Positions 32,271-41,884 of a stretch of DNA of 64,000 nucleotides are shown piece after piece (positions within the stretch are counted from its first letter, which is position 1; each line of letters opens with the position of its first letter). The position numbers and the translations under genes were made by a program. Origin of the DNA: Burkholderiaceae bacterium (lineage in GTDB: Bacteria > Pseudomonadota > Gammaproteobacteria > Burkholderiales > Burkholderiaceae_E). The notes under the pieces are model-generated. The model made no database searches. It was not told the DNA's origin and was given only the letters and a program-made list of their open reading frames with translations. The DNA is taken from positions 1-64,000 of the forward strand of contig JAMLIR010000002.1 in the NCBI GenBank assembly GCA_023954045.1. Reading direction: 5' to 3'.

Positions 32271-33842
32271 TCAGTGGTGGTACGCGGTCTCGCCGTGCGA
32301 GCTGATGTCCAGCCCCTGGCGCTCCTCGTCCTCGGGAACGCGCAGCCCGATCATCAGGTCGACCAGCTTGAAGGCGAGGAAGGCGACCACGCCGGACCAG
32401 ACGATCGTGAGCAGCACGCCCTGCAGCTGCACCCAGACCTGGCTGCCGATCGAGTAGTCGGCGGCGACCGCATTGGCGACGTAGTCGTAGACCCCGGTGC
32501 CGCCCAGCGAGGGCGCTGCGAAGACGCCGGTGAGCAGCGCGCCGGTGATGCCGCCCACGCCGTGCACGCCGAACACGTCGAGCGAGTCGTCGGCGCCCAG
32601 CATCCGCTTCAGGCCGTTGACGCCCCACAGGCAGACGACGCCGGCGACCAGGCCGATGATCAGCGCGCCCATCGGTCCGACGAAGCCGCAGGCCGGGGTG
32701 ATCGCCACCAGCCCGGCGACCGCGCCCGAAGCCGCGCCCAGCATCGAGGGTTTGCCCTTGCCCATCCACTCGCCGAGCGTCCACGAGACCGTCGCGGCGG
32801 CGGTGGCGACCAGCGTGTTGACGAAGGCCAGCGCGGCCACGCCGTTGGCTTCGAGGTTCGAGCCCGCGTTGAAGCCGAACCAGCCGACCCACAGCAGCGA
32901 CGCGCCGATCATCGTCATCACCAGCGAGTGCGGCGCCATCGACTCACGGCCGTAGCCGATCCGCTTGCCGATCACCCAGGCGCCGACCAGGCCCGCCACC
33001 CCGGCGTTGATGTGCACCACGGTGCCGCCGGCGAAGTCCAGCGCACCTTTGGCCCACATGAAGCCCGCCGCGGCGGTGACCGCCTCGAGCGCTTTCGCGT
33101 CGGTGATCGCGTCCGGGCCCGCCCAGTACCAGACCGCGTGGGCGATCGGCACGTAGCAGAACGTGAACCACAGCACCGAGAACAGCAGCACCGCCGAGAA
33201 GCGCACCCGCTCGGCGAAGGCGCCGACGATCAGCGCGCAGGTGATCGCGGCGAACGTGGCCTGGAACGCGACGAACGAAAGCTCCGGGATGACCACGCCC
33301 TTGCTGAACGTCGCGGCTGCCGAGTCGGGCGTGATGCCCTTCAGGAAGATCTTCGACAGGTCGCCGAAGAACCGCCCGTCGCCGCCGAACGCCAGCGAGT
33401 AGCCGTAGATCGACCACAGCACGACGATCACCGAGAACACGACCAGCACCTGCATCAGGATCGAGAGCATGTTCTTCGTGCGCACCAGCCCGCCGTAGAA
33501 CAGCGCGAGGCCGGGGATCGTCATCATGATGACGAGCAGCGTCGAGACGCTCATCCACGCGACGTCGCCCTTGTTCGGGACGGGCGGCGCCGCGGCGGGG
33601 GCGTCCTTCTTCTCCTCGGCCGCGGCCGTGGCCGGGGCCTCGGGCTTCGCCTCGGCTGCCGGCGCGGCAGCAGGCGCCGCCGCGGGCTGCGCGTCCGCGC
33701 CGGCGGACGCCTGTGCGAGCAGCACCGCTCCGGTGGTCAGCGCAGTCGTGGGCGCGGCAGGCTCCGGCGAGGCGGCCAGCGCCGCGAGCGGCGCCAGCGA
33801 CAGCGCCAGGCACAGCGCGATGATTCGTGTCAGCGATTTCAT
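32271..33842 (-). CDS. amtB: ammonium transporter AmtB
   Basis: 523 residues. A cleavable signal peptide ends near residue 23 (ALAA-SPE). It is followed by an unusually long Ala/Pro/Glu linker (about 24-95), then the 11-helix ammonium transporter with SVSTLLVIMMTIPGLALFYG, LVRTKNMLSILMQVLVVFSV, AHAVWYWAG, the ammonium-pore blocks DFAGGTVVHINAGVAGLVGA and GASLLWVGWFGFNAGSNLEA, and twin-His regions (the His in VVHINAG and in VFGVHGVGGI). It sits 31 bases after glnK, as usual, because GlnK closes the channel when nitrogen is plentiful. The long linker is common but not universal in this order. Confidence 0.95.
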   Translation of the reverse strand: MKSLTRIIALCLALSLAPLAALAASPEPAAPTTALTTGAVLLAQASAGADAQPAAAPAAAPAAEAKPEAPATAAAEEKKDAPAAAPPVPNKGDVAWMSVSTLLVIMMTIPGLALFYGGLVRTKNMLSILMQVLVVFSVIVVLWSIYGYSLAFGGDGRFFGDLSKIFLKGITPDSAAATFSKGVVIPELSFVAFQATFAAITCALIVGAFAERVRFSAVLLFSVLWFTFCYVPIAHAVWYWAGPDAITDAKALEAVTAAAGFMWAKGALDFAGGTVVHINAGVAGLVGAWVIGKRIGYGRESMAPHSLVMTMIGASLLWVGWFGFNAGSNLEANGVAALAFVNTLVATAAATVSWTLGEWMGKGKPSMLGAASGAVAGLVAITPACGFVGPMGALIIGLVAGVVCLWGVNGLKRMLGADDSLDVFGVHGVGGITGALLTGVFAAPSLGGTGVYDYVANAVAADYSIGSQVWVQLQGVLLTIVWSGVVAFLAFKLVDLMIGLRVPEDEERQGLDISSHGETAYHH

Positions 33843-33873
33843 GGAACGTTCTCCGTGGTGCGGATCCGGGCGC

Positions 33874-35011
<1,138 letters not shown>

Positions 35012-35081
35012 GATCGGCATGCTCCGCAAGAGGTTCGGGTTTTCGGGCCCCGGGGTTCACCGGGGTCACTGGAACCTGCAA

Positions 35082-35097
35082 TGCATGGAACGTGCCA
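35082..35097 (-). promoter_or_regulatory. sigma-54 promoter for porin-glnK-amtB
   Basis: On the minus strand TGGCACG-N4-ATGCA matches the sigma-54 consensus at GG (35095-35096) and GC (35083-35084) with exactly ten bases between, and TGGCACG is perfect. A start site near 35071 gives a 60-base leader to the porin ATG. Confidence 0.8.
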
Positions 35098-35188
35098 GCC
35101 ACCCGTTCGAGGGTCCGGGCGCGCACGCCGGCGATGGATTGGTGCAAGCCGCGGGCGCGCGCTGCGCCAACGCGGTGCAGCAGCGAGC

Positions 35189-35209
35189 GACGCACCGGGC
35201 CGGTGCGTC
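35189..35209. promoter_or_regulatory. NtrC-like enhancer palindrome
   Basis: GACGCACCG, three bases, then its exact reverse complement. The GCACC-N5-GGTGC core is the NtrC consensus. The centre is about 128 bases upstream of the predicted sigma-54 start, the right distance for an enhancer. It also lies about 80 bases before ubiK on the other strand. Half sites GGTGCA lie between it and the promoter. Confidence 0.7.
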
Positions 35210-35276
35210 GCGGCCGGCCCGTGCGTCGCGGCGGCACGGCGGCGCACCGGCCCGAAGCGGGGCACGAGCCGCGTGC

Positions 35277-35282
35277 TAGACT
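35277..35282 (+). promoter_or_regulatory. extended -10 (TGCTAGACT) for ubiK
   Basis: TAGACT with a TGn extension, nine bases before ATG 35292, so the mRNA would have almost no leader. The same TAGACTCG occurs upstream of two other genes in this window (37141 and 55812). Confidence 0.45.
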
Positions 35283-35291
35283 CGATTCACG

Positions 35292-35528
35292 ATGAGCGCG
35301 ACGCCGCCCCCTTCACCGCTGGCCGACCTTCAGGCGCGGCTGTCCGAACTGCTGCGCAACGGCCCCGCGGCCGACATCGAGCGCAACGTGAAGGCGCTGC
35401 TGGCGCAGGCCTTCCAGCGGGCCGACCTGGTGACGCGCGAAGAGTTCGACGCGCAGCTCGAGCGGCTGGCGCGGCTGCAGGAGCGCGTCGAGCAGCTCGA
35501 GAAGCTGCTGGCGGAACGCTCGGGCTGA
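35292..35528 (+). CDS. ubiK: UbiK-family accessory factor for ubiquinone biosynthesis
   Basis: 78 residues. The pattern ADLQARLSELLRNGPAADIE, RNVKALLAQAFQRADLVTRE, then EFDAQLERLARLQERVEQLE forms an amphipathic helix and a C-terminal coiled coil, the layout of YqiC/UbiK, a small trimeric membrane-associated protein that helps aerobic ubiquinone synthesis by assisting UbiJ. The KALLAQAFQRADLVTREEFD block is highly conserved in this family. It is monocistronic and points away from the porin operon. Confidence 0.85.
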   Translation: MSATPPPSPLADLQARLSELLRNGPAADIERNVKALLAQAFQRADLVTREEFDAQLERLARLQERVEQLEKLLAERSG

Positions 35529-35533
35529 CCCTC

Positions 35534-35561
35534 GCGTCGGGCACGGCGCCGGGCCCGACGC
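35534..35561 (+). terminator. possible hairpin terminator after ubiK
   Basis: GCGTCGGGC and its reverse complement GCCCGACGC form a 9-base-pair stem with a 10-base loop, five bases after the ubiK stop. Only a short TTT follows, so termination strength is uncertain. A 13-base direct repeat (GCGCGCCCGGGAC at 35571 and 35587) comes next. Confidence 0.35.
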
Positions 35562-35622
35562 CGGCCTTTCGCGCGCCCGGGACACTGCGCGCCCGGGACG
35601 CTCCGCGGCCGGACCTCGGCTC

Positions 35623-36345
35623 TCAGTGCAGCAGCGACTTGCCCAGCCGGCGCAGCATCGCCGCGCCATCGCCGGTCCACGCGCTGCCGTGCATGCACGC
35701 CAGCGTCTCGGGGCGCAGGCTCGCGAGCTTCTCGATCATCGCCTGCGTGTCCGGGCCGAGCGCGAAGTAGTCCATCTGGCGCCGGAACGCGTCGCTCGGG
35801 CCGACCAGGTCGTCGCTGACCAGCGGCCTGTCGCCGGTGCCCGGTTGGGTGAACAGGTCGCCGTTGAACAGCGTCTTCGTCGTCTGGTCGAACAGGTAGC
35901 CGGCGTCCCAGCCGTGCGGCAAGTGCGGCGTGTACTGCCACTGCACGCGGTGGCGCCCGAGGTCGAGCACCTGTCCGTCGGCCATGCCGATCGGCTCCAC
36001 GTCGACCAGGTCGCGGACCGAGACCATCGCCGCCACCTCGCTGCACACCGGGCGCGCGAGCGGAGCCGCCGCGAGGAAGTCGGGCAGCGCGCCGCACTCG
36101 TCGGCCTCGACGTGCGAGAACGCGACGTAGCGCAGGTCGGAAACCGGCATCACCTTCCCGATCTGCGCGCTCACCAGGCCGAACAGCTTCTTCGGGCCGG
36201 TGTGGAACAGCAGCGGGCGCTCGTCGACGATCAGGTACTGGTTGAAGGAGAAGCCGCCGGGGATGAACTCGGGCGGCATCGCGACGCTGATCCGCCACGT
36301 GCCGGGGGCGATCTCGTCGATGGTGGACTTCAGGTTCGGGGTCAT
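35623..36345 (-). CDS. diiron MBL-fold protein (flavodiiron-type catalytic domain)
   Basis: 240 residues. The metal motif is SHVEADECGALPDFL, that is H-x-E-x-D-E, the diiron ligand pattern of flavodiiron proteins rather than the HxHxDH of zinc beta-lactamases; MHGSAW near the end provides another ligand. No flavodoxin domain follows, so it resembles stand-alone ODP or TM-type oxygen-binding proteins. The ATG overlaps the upstream TetR gene as ATGA. Possible oxygen, NO or thiol-related sensing or reduction is inferred. Confidence 0.75.
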   Translation of the reverse strand: MTPNLKSTIDEIAPGTWRISVAMPPEFIPGGFSFNQYLIVDERPLLFHTGPKKLFGLVSAQIGKVMPVSDLRYVAFSHVEADECGALPDFLAAAPLARPVCSEVAAMVSVRDLVDVEPIGMADGQVLDLGRHRVQWQYTPHLPHGWDAGYLFDQTTKTLFNGDLFTQPGTGDRPLVSDDLVGPSDAFRRQMDYFALGPDTQAMIEKLASLRPETLACMHGSAWTGDGAAMLRRLGKSLLH

Positions 36346-36974
36346 GGTTTCGTGCTCCTCGGACTCGAGTGGGATCGTGCTGCGGGCTGCGGTCCGACGA
36401 CAGCCAGCAGCATCCGGACCAGTTGCCTGCGCACCGCGGGGCGCGGCAGGCCGTGTTCGAGCACCATCCGGTGCCAGGGATCGAACGACAGCAGCGTTTC
36501 CCAGGCGGCGGCGGCCTCGCGGTGGTCGCCGGCGCCGAGGTGGCGCTCGAGCAGTTGCGCGATCAGTGCCGTCTGCTGCGCGCGGGCGGTCTCGCCCATC
36601 CGCGCGAGGAACGGAATCACGCGGTCCTCGCGCCAGGCCTTCCAGGGCGCGAAGTGCGCATTGAGCGCGTCGGCCGCATCGACGAGGCGCTCGGTCGCGG
36701 CGCGCAGGTCGGGCGCGCCCAGGATCCGTTCGACCGGCACTTGCGGCGCCCGGCTCGCCACGTGCGCGGTGCAGGCGCCCAGCAGGTCGTCCTGGCTCGG
36801 GAAGTGGCTGTAGACGGTGGGCAGCGAGACGCCGGCCTGCCGCGCGATGTCGGCGTTGCTGGTGGCGACGGCGCCCCGCTGCGCGTGCAGCTCGGCCGCG
36901 GCGGCGGCGATTCGCTCGCGCAGTTCGGCCTGCTTGCGGCGGCGGGCTTCGCTGTTGTACGGCCGGGGTGGCAT
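36342..36974 (-). CDS. TetR-family regulator
   Basis: 210 residues. The N-terminal HTH spans residues 16-62: ERIAAAAAELHAQRGAVATS, NADIARQAGVSLPTVYSHFP and SQDDLLGACTAHVA. The rest is an all-helical ligand-binding domain. It is the first gene of a two-gene operon with the diiron MBL protein and probably represses both. The promoter upstream is AT-rich and contains an inverted ATTTAAAT. Confidence 0.85.
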   Translation of the reverse strand: MPPRPYNSEARRRKQAELRERIAAAAAELHAQRGAVATSNADIARQAGVSLPTVYSHFPSQDDLLGACTAHVASRAPQVPVERILGAPDLRAATERLVDAADALNAHFAPWKAWREDRVIPFLARMGETARAQQTALIAQLLERHLGAGDHREAAAAWETLLSFDPWHRMVLEHGLPRPAVRRQLVRMLLAVVGPQPAARSHSSPRSTKP

Positions 36975-37009
36975 GGCTCGGATCCTCGGGATGGCGTCTA
37001 TTTGATTTG

Positions 37010-37037
37010 AGTTTATCTTAATTTAAATGAATGTCAA
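37010..37037 (-). promoter_or_regulatory. promoter of the tetR-MBL operon
   Basis: TTGACA at 37032-37037 and TAAACT at 37010-37015 on the minus strand, 16 bases apart. The spacer is the most AT-rich stretch in the window and holds the palindrome ATTTAAAT (37021-37028), a possible TetR operator. Confidence 0.6.
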
Positions 37038-37140
37038 GCCCCCGCCCGCCGGCCCGGTGCCGCGGCGCGACGGCAGCGCTCGGCAAAGCGGCCGAGCCAT
37101 TCGCTTAGCCGGCGTGCGTCCGGCGGCGGCGCGCGCCGCC

Positions 37141-37146
37141 TAGACT
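37141..37146 (+). promoter_or_regulatory. possible -10 (TAGACT) for the ComM-like gene
   Basis: TAGACTCG 48 bases before ATG 37195. Same element as at ubiK and the MFS gene near 55.8 kb. No clear -35. Confidence 0.4.
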
Positions 37147-37194
37147 CGTACGGCCGCAGCTCCGCCCGTCGCCGCCCACGCGCCTCCTCCCCCG

Positions 37195-38706
37195 ATGTCC
37201 GTCTCCGTCGTCCGCTCGCGCGCCCTCCTCGGGCTCGATGCGCCGGAAGTGCGCGTCGAGGTCCACGTGGGCAACGGCCTGCCCGCGTTTCACATCGTCG
37301 GGCTGCCCGAGGCCGAGGTCCGCGAGAGCCGCGACCGGGTGCGCGCGGCGCTGCTGCACGCCGGCTTCGACTTCCCGAACCGCAGGCTCACCGTGAACCT
37401 CGCGCCGGCCGACCTGCCGAAGGAGTCCGGCCGCTTCGACCTGCCGATCGCGGTCGGCATCCTCGCGGCCAGCGGCCAGGTGCCGGCCGAGCCGCTCGAC
37501 GCGCTCGAGCTGGTCGGCGAGCTGTCTCTGACCGGAACGATCCGCCCGATCCGCGGCGCGCTGGCGATGGCGCTGGCGGTCGCGCGGGCCGAGCGGCCGC
37601 GCACGCTGCTGCTGCCGGCGGCCAACGGCGCGGAGGCCGCGCTGGTCGACGACGCGCGGCTGCTGGGCGCGCTCGACCTGGCCGGCGTCGCCGCGCACCT
37701 GATGGGCGCGAGCCCCCTCGAGCGCATCGCGCCCGCATCGTGCCCGCCCGCCCCGCACGGCGACGGCGACTTCGCCGACGTCAAGGGGCAGGCCGCCGCG
37801 AAGCGCGCGCTCGAGATCGCGGCGGCGGGTTTCCACAACCTGCTGATGATCGGCCCGCCCGGCGCCGGCAAGTCGCTGCTCGCGCAGCGCCTGCCGACGA
37901 TCCAGCCGCCGCTGACCCGCGACGAGGCGCTCGAGACCGCGGCGCTGGCGGGGCTCGCGGGCCGCTTCACGCCGGCCGACTGGGGCCGCCGGCCGTTTCG
38001 CGCGCCGCATCACGGCGCCTCGGCGGCGGCGATCGTCGGTGGCGGCGCGAACCCGCGGCCGGGCGAGGCGAGCCTCGCGCACCACGGCGTGCTGTTTCTC
38101 GACGAGCTCCCCGAGTTCTCGCGCGCGGTGCTCGAGGCGCTGCGCGAGCCGCTCGAGACCGGCCGCATCGGCGTAGCGCGCGCCGCGCGTCAGGTCGAGT
38201 TCCCGGCGCGCTTCCAGCTCGTCGCGGCGATGAACCCCTGCCCCTGCGGCTTCCTGGGCAGCGAGCGCTGCCGCTGCACGCCCGAGCAGGTGCGGCGCTA
38301 CCAGGCGCGCCTGTCGGGGCCGCTGCTCGACCGCATCGACATGCTGCTCACCGTACAGCCGGTCGACGAGTCGACGCTGATGCGGCGCGCCGACGGCGAG
38401 CCGAGCCGCGCGATCGCCGAGCGAGTGAGCCGCGCGCGCGAGCGCCAGCTGGCGCGACAGGGCAAGCCCAACGCGTCGCTCGGGCCGCCCGAGATCGACC
38501 GGCACTGCGCGCTCGACGAGGACGCCGCGGCGCTGCTGCGCCGGGTGGCGCAGCGGCAGCACTGGTCGTCGCGCGCGCTGCATCGCGTGCACAAGCTCGC
38601 GCGCACGATCGCCGACCTCGTCGGCGACGACCCGATCCGCACGCGCCACGCGGCCGAGGCGGTCGCCTATCGGCGCGCGCTCGCCGTCGACGACGCCCCG
38701 CGCTGA
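37195..38706 (+). CDS. YifB/ComM-family AAA+ ATPase
   Basis: 503 residues. An N-terminal Lon-protease-like domain (SVVRSRALLGLDAPEVRVEV, LPKESGRFDLPIAVGILAAS) is followed by the Mg-chelatase-type AAA+ core: Walker A in LMIGPPGAGKSLLAQRLPTI, RPFRAPHHGASAAAIVGGG, LFLDELPEFSRAVLEALREP (Walker B) and AAMNPCPCGFLGSERCRC, a Cys-rich zinc-like motif. ComM helps branch migration and integration of taken-up DNA in naturally competent species. Whether this organism is competent cannot be told here. Family assignment is secure. Confidence 0.9.
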   Translation: MSVSVVRSRALLGLDAPEVRVEVHVGNGLPAFHIVGLPEAEVRESRDRVRAALLHAGFDFPNRRLTVNLAPADLPKESGRFDLPIAVGILAASGQVPAEPLDALELVGELSLTGTIRPIRGALAMALAVARAERPRTLLLPAANGAEAALVDDARLLGALDLAGVAAHLMGASPLERIAPASCPPAPHGDGDFADVKGQAAAKRALEIAAAGFHNLLMIGPPGAGKSLLAQRLPTIQPPLTRDEALETAALAGLAGRFTPADWGRRPFRAPHHGASAAAIVGGGANPRPGEASLAHHGVLFLDELPEFSRAVLEALREPLETGRIGVARAARQVEFPARFQLVAAMNPCPCGFLGSERCRCTPEQVRRYQARLSGPLLDRIDMLLTVQPVDESTLMRRADGEPSRAIAERVSRARERQLARQGKPNASLGPPEIDRHCALDEDAAALLRRVAQRQHWSSRALHRVHKLARTIADLVGDDPIRTRHAAEAVAYRRALAVDDAPR

Positions 38707-38801
38707 TCGCCGCGGCGCGCCGCGCGAAATGCGATGATCCCGGGCACGGCCGGCCGCCCGGCCGCGCCCTCGTCACGCCCAATTCCGATGGATACCTGCC
38801 G

Positions 38802-39842
38802 ATGACACCCTCGCCTCCCCTGAGCGGCCTCAAGGTCGTCGAACTCCACGCGATCGGCCCGGTGCCGTTCGCGGGACAGCTGCTGCGCTCGCTCGGCGCC
38901 GACGTGCTGCGCGTGTCGCCGCCGAACGACCCGGGGCTCGGCGTCGGCGTCGCCCCCGAGTACGACCTGCTCAATCGCGGCAAGCGCAAGCTGTCGGTCG
39001 ACCTGAAGCAGGCCGACGGCCTCGCTGCACTGCGCCGCGAGCTCGCCGACGCCGACGTGCTGCTCGAGGGCTTCCGGCCCGGCGTGCTCGAGCGGCTCGG
39101 GCTCGCGCCGGCCGCGCTGCTCGACGCGTACCCGCGGCTCGTCGTCGGGCGCCTGTCGGGCTGGGGCCACGCGGGCGAACTGGCCGAACGTGCCGGCCAC
39201 GACATCAACTACCTCGCGCTCTCGGGGGTGCTGAACTCGATCGGCACCCGCGAAGCGCCGGTGCCGCCGCTGAACCTGGTCGCCGACTTCGGCGGCGGCG
39301 CGATGCACCTGCTGGTCGGCGTGCTTGCGAAGCTGGTCCAGCGCTCGATCGCGCAGCGCGGCGGCGTCGTGGAGACCAGCATCCTCGCCGGCACCGTCGG
39401 CCTCACGCCGATGGTCTACGGGCTGCTCGCCGGCAGGATCTGGAACCTCGAGCGCGCGAACAACCTGCTCGACGGCGCGATGCCGTTCTATCGCGTCTAT
39501 CGCTGCGCCGACGGGCGCTTCGTCGCGGTCGGCGCGCTCGAGCCGAAGTTCTACGCGCAGCTGCTGGCCGTCACCGGCCTGGACGGCGAGCTCGACCCGC
39601 GCGACCAGTACCGCCCGGCGACCTGGCCCGCGACGATCGAGCGCTTCGCCGCGCGCTTCGCCACGCGCAGCCGCGACGACTGGGCGCAGGCGGCGCTCGC
39701 GCACGACGCGTGCCTGTCGCCGGTGCTCGACTTCGCCGAAGCGGCACGCCATCCGCACAACCTCGCCAACCGCCTGTACCGCGACCAGCCGTTCGCTCAG
39801 CCCTCGGAGGTCATCGAGTTCGACCGGCACCTGCGGGCCTAG
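38802..39842 (+). CDS. CaiB/BaiF CoA-transferase family (AMACR-like)
   Basis: 346 residues from ATG 38802. Family III CoA-transferase features: LSGLKVVELHAIGPVPFAGQ at the start, NRGKRKLSVDLKQADG, LLEGFRPGVLERLGL, GLSGWG-type segment RLSGWGHAG, and NLVADFGGGAMHLLVGVLA, which is the racemase-type variant. The length and the last segment place it nearest to alpha-methylacyl-CoA racemase. It could epimerise branched acyl-CoAs. It converges with the GNAT gene, 29 bases apart. Confidence 0.8.
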   Translation: MTPSPPLSGLKVVELHAIGPVPFAGQLLRSLGADVLRVSPPNDPGLGVGVAPEYDLLNRGKRKLSVDLKQADGLAALRRELADADVLLEGFRPGVLERLGLAPAALLDAYPRLVVGRLSGWGHAGELAERAGHDINYLALSGVLNSIGTREAPVPPLNLVADFGGGAMHLLVGVLAKLVQRSIAQRGGVVETSILAGTVGLTPMVYGLLAGRIWNLERANNLLDGAMPFYRVYRCADGRFVAVGALEPKFYAQLLAVTGLDGELDPRDQYRPATWPATIERFAARFATRSRDDWAQAALAHDACLSPVLDFAEAARHPHNLANRLYRDQPFAQPSEVIEFDRHLRA

Positions 39843-39871
39843 GCGACACCCGCAGGCCCGGCCTCGCCGCG

Positions 39872-40645
39872 CTACAGCCGCAGCGTCAGCCGGCGCAGGC
39901 TCGGCTCGCCCTCTTCGGGGCCGACCGCGAAGCCGTACGAACGCGCGAGCTCGACCATCTCGCGGTTCACCGCGTAGGTGATGCCGACCAGCTCGCGATA
40001 GCCGGCGGCCCGGGCGGCGCGCACCAGCTTCTGGAACAGCGCGTAGCCGATGCCGTGCCGCTGCCAGCGGTCGGCGACGACGATCGCGAACTCGGCCGCT
40101 TCGGGCCGCTCGCCGACGTCGAAGCGGGTGACGCCGAGGATGCCTTCGGCGGCCGACGGCAGCTCGCCCGCCGCGGCCTGCCCCTGCGCACCTGCCTGCG
40201 CACCTGCCTGCGCACCTGCCTGCGTGCCTGCCTGCGTGCCTGCCTGCGTGCCTGCCTGCGCACCTGCCTGCGCACCCGCCTGCGCGCCTCCCTGCTGTGC
40301 GTCGCCGGGCTCCGCATCGCAGGCGAAGGCCGCCAGCCCGAGGCGCTGCGGCCACTGCTGGCGGACCAGTTCGGCGATCTGCTCGTCGCTGACCTCGGTC
40401 ACGACGCCGAGCAGCCGCTGGTGCAGCGACATCGGCGACAGGCGCGCGATGAACGCGCGCTCGGCCGCCTCGTCGCCGGGGCCGAGCGGCCGGATGCAGA
40501 GCGGCACCCCGCCGCGGCTCGTGCAGCGCTCGGTGAGCCACTGCGGCATCGCGTCGCGCGGGGTCGCGCCGCGCGCGGGCTGGTCCGCCGCATCGCGCGG
40601 GAGCTCGCCCGACGCGCCGCCCGCCCGGGCGTCCGCCGCGCTCAT
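39872..40645 (-). CDS. GNAT acetyltransferase with internal tandem repeat
   Basis: 257 residues. The GNAT core is split: its first part is LCIRPLGPGDEAAERAFIAR and SPMSLHQRLLGVVTEVSDEQ, and the acetyl-CoA loop comes later in AEFAIVVADRWQRHGIGYAL, with FQKLVRAARAAGYRELVGIT following. Between them lie residues 120-156, a run of AGAQ/AGTQ tetrapeptides from a 12-base DNA repeat. The N-terminal 40 residues are disordered. The gene overlaps the MFS gene upstream by four bases. The substrate is unknown. Confidence 0.75.
   Translation of the reverse strand: MSAADARAGGASGELPRDAADQPARGATPRDAMPQWLTERCTSRGGVPLCIRPLGPGDEAAERAFIARLSPMSLHQRLLGVVTEVSDEQIAELVRQQWPQRLGLAAFACDAEPGDAQQGGAQAGAQAGAQAGTQAGTQAGTQAGAQAGAQAGAQGQAAAGELPSAAEGILGVTRFDVGERPEAAEFAIVVADRWQRHGIGYALFQKLVRAARAAGYRELVGITYAVNREMVELARSYGFAVGPEEGEPSLRRLTLRL
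40189..40284. repeat. 12-base tandem repeat (about 8 copies) in the GNAT gene
   Basis: Units of CACCTGCCTGCG or TGCCTGCCTGCG are repeated eight times with one substituted copy, in the order three CA-type, three TG-type, two CA-type; a further degenerate copy precedes. The reading frame is preserved because the unit is a multiple of three. Confidence 0.9.
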
Positions 40646-41880
40646 GCCGCGGGCCTCGGCGGGCGCACCCGCCAGAAGACCAGCACCGCCAGCGCCGCCA
40701 GCTGCAGCACGATCCACGCCAGCAGCGCACGCCGGAAGCCCAGCTCGCTGTGCCCGCCGGTGCCGAGCAGGTCGACCGTCACGCCGAACAGCCACTGCGC
40801 GAGGAACATCCCGGTCATCGTCAGCAGGTTGTACGCGGTGAACGCGCGCCCGGTGAGCGTCTCGGGGAACGACAGGCTCACGTGCGTCTGCGACAGCGTG
40901 TTGACCGTCGCCGCGATCGCCAGCGGCAGCCACAGCAGCCATGCCCAGGTGCCCTGCGCGAACGCGATCGCCAGCTCGATCGCCAGCATCGCGGCGACTC
41001 CGCCGGCGACGACCCGCGGCGTGGTCAGGCCCCGGCGCGCCAGCGTCGGCGCGACCCAGCCGAGCGCGAGGTACCCCACCATCAGCACCAGGTTGAACGC
41101 GAACAGCGCCTGCGCGGCGCTTTCGGCGTCCATGCCGAGCACGGTGCGCAGCCACGGCCCGACCCACAGCCCCTGGAACGCGATGAAGCTCGCCTGCACC
41201 GTGAGCGACACGACGCCGAAGCGCCAGAAATACGGCTCGCCGAACACCTGGCGGTAGCCCGACCACGGCGAGCCGTCGACGTGCGCGACGCGCGCCGGCT
41301 CGACCGGCAACTGCAGCGCGATCGCCGCGCTCGCCGCGCACAGCAGCGCCGCGGCGACCCAGAACACGCCGCGCCAGCCGATCATCGGCAGCGCCCACTG
41401 CACCGGCACGGTCGTGGCCAGCGCGCCGAGCGTGCCCACCACCAGCATCCACGCCGCCAGCTGCTGCTGGCGCCGGTCGGCGTACCAGAAGCGGTACGCG
41501 CGCAGCGAGGCCATCAGCGCGCCCGAGACGCCGATGCCGATCAGCGCGCGGCCGACCCACAGCATCGCCACGCTGTGCGCCAGCGCGAACGCGCCGCAGC
41601 CGGCCGCGGCCACCAGCAGCAGCGTCGCGTCGACGCGCCGCGACCCGAAGCGGTCGAGCCAGACGCCGAGCGGCATCTGCATCGCCGCGAACGCGATGAA
41701 GTAGGCCGCGGACAGCGAGCCGAGTTGCGAGTTGGACAGGCCGAACTCGGCGATCAGGTCCGGCGCGATCACCGCGTTGACCGAGCGCAGCGCGTACGAC
41801 ATGAAGTAGCCGCTCGCGAACGCCGCGAACACGCGCATCGCGAGCGGGGCCGGCAGCACTGCGCTCACCGCGGTGCCCAT
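40642..41880 (-). CDS. MFS transporter
   Basis: 412 residues, about 12 helices. Features are FASGYFMSYALRSVNAVIAP in helix 1, the loop MPLGVWLDRFGSRRVDATLL after helix 2 (motif G-x3-D-R-x-G-x-R), and RALIGIGVSGALMASLRAY in helix 4. It resembles nitrate or organic acid MFS permeases of the NNP/ACS type, but no substrate can be assigned. ATG 41880. It is translationally coupled to the GNAT gene and lies four bases after the lipoprotein gene. Confidence 0.8.
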   Translation of the reverse strand: MGTAVSAVLPAPLAMRVFAAFASGYFMSYALRSVNAVIAPDLIAEFGLSNSQLGSLSAAYFIAFAAMQMPLGVWLDRFGSRRVDATLLLVAAAGCGAFALAHSVAMLWVGRALIGIGVSGALMASLRAYRFWYADRRQQQLAAWMLVVGTLGALATTVPVQWALPMIGWRGVFWVAAALLCAASAAIALQLPVEPARVAHVDGSPWSGYRQVFGEPYFWRFGVVSLTVQASFIAFQGLWVGPWLRTVLGMDAESAAQALFAFNLVLMVGYLALGWVAPTLARRGLTTPRVVAGGVAAMLAIELAIAFAQGTWAWLLWLPLAIAATVNTLSQTHVSLSFPETLTGRAFTAYNLLTMTGMFLAQWLFGVTVDLLGTGGHSELGFRRALLAWIVLQLAALAVLVFWRVRPPRPAA

Positions 41881-41884
41881 CGCG

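Noticed and set aside
35189-35209. Terminator for a minus-strand gene
   Set aside because: The palindrome has a 3-base loop and no T tract, and it fits an NtrC site at the expected distance from the sigma-54 promoter.
40189-40284. CRISPR array
   Set aside because: The repeat unit is 12 bases without spacers and lies in frame inside a GNAT gene.
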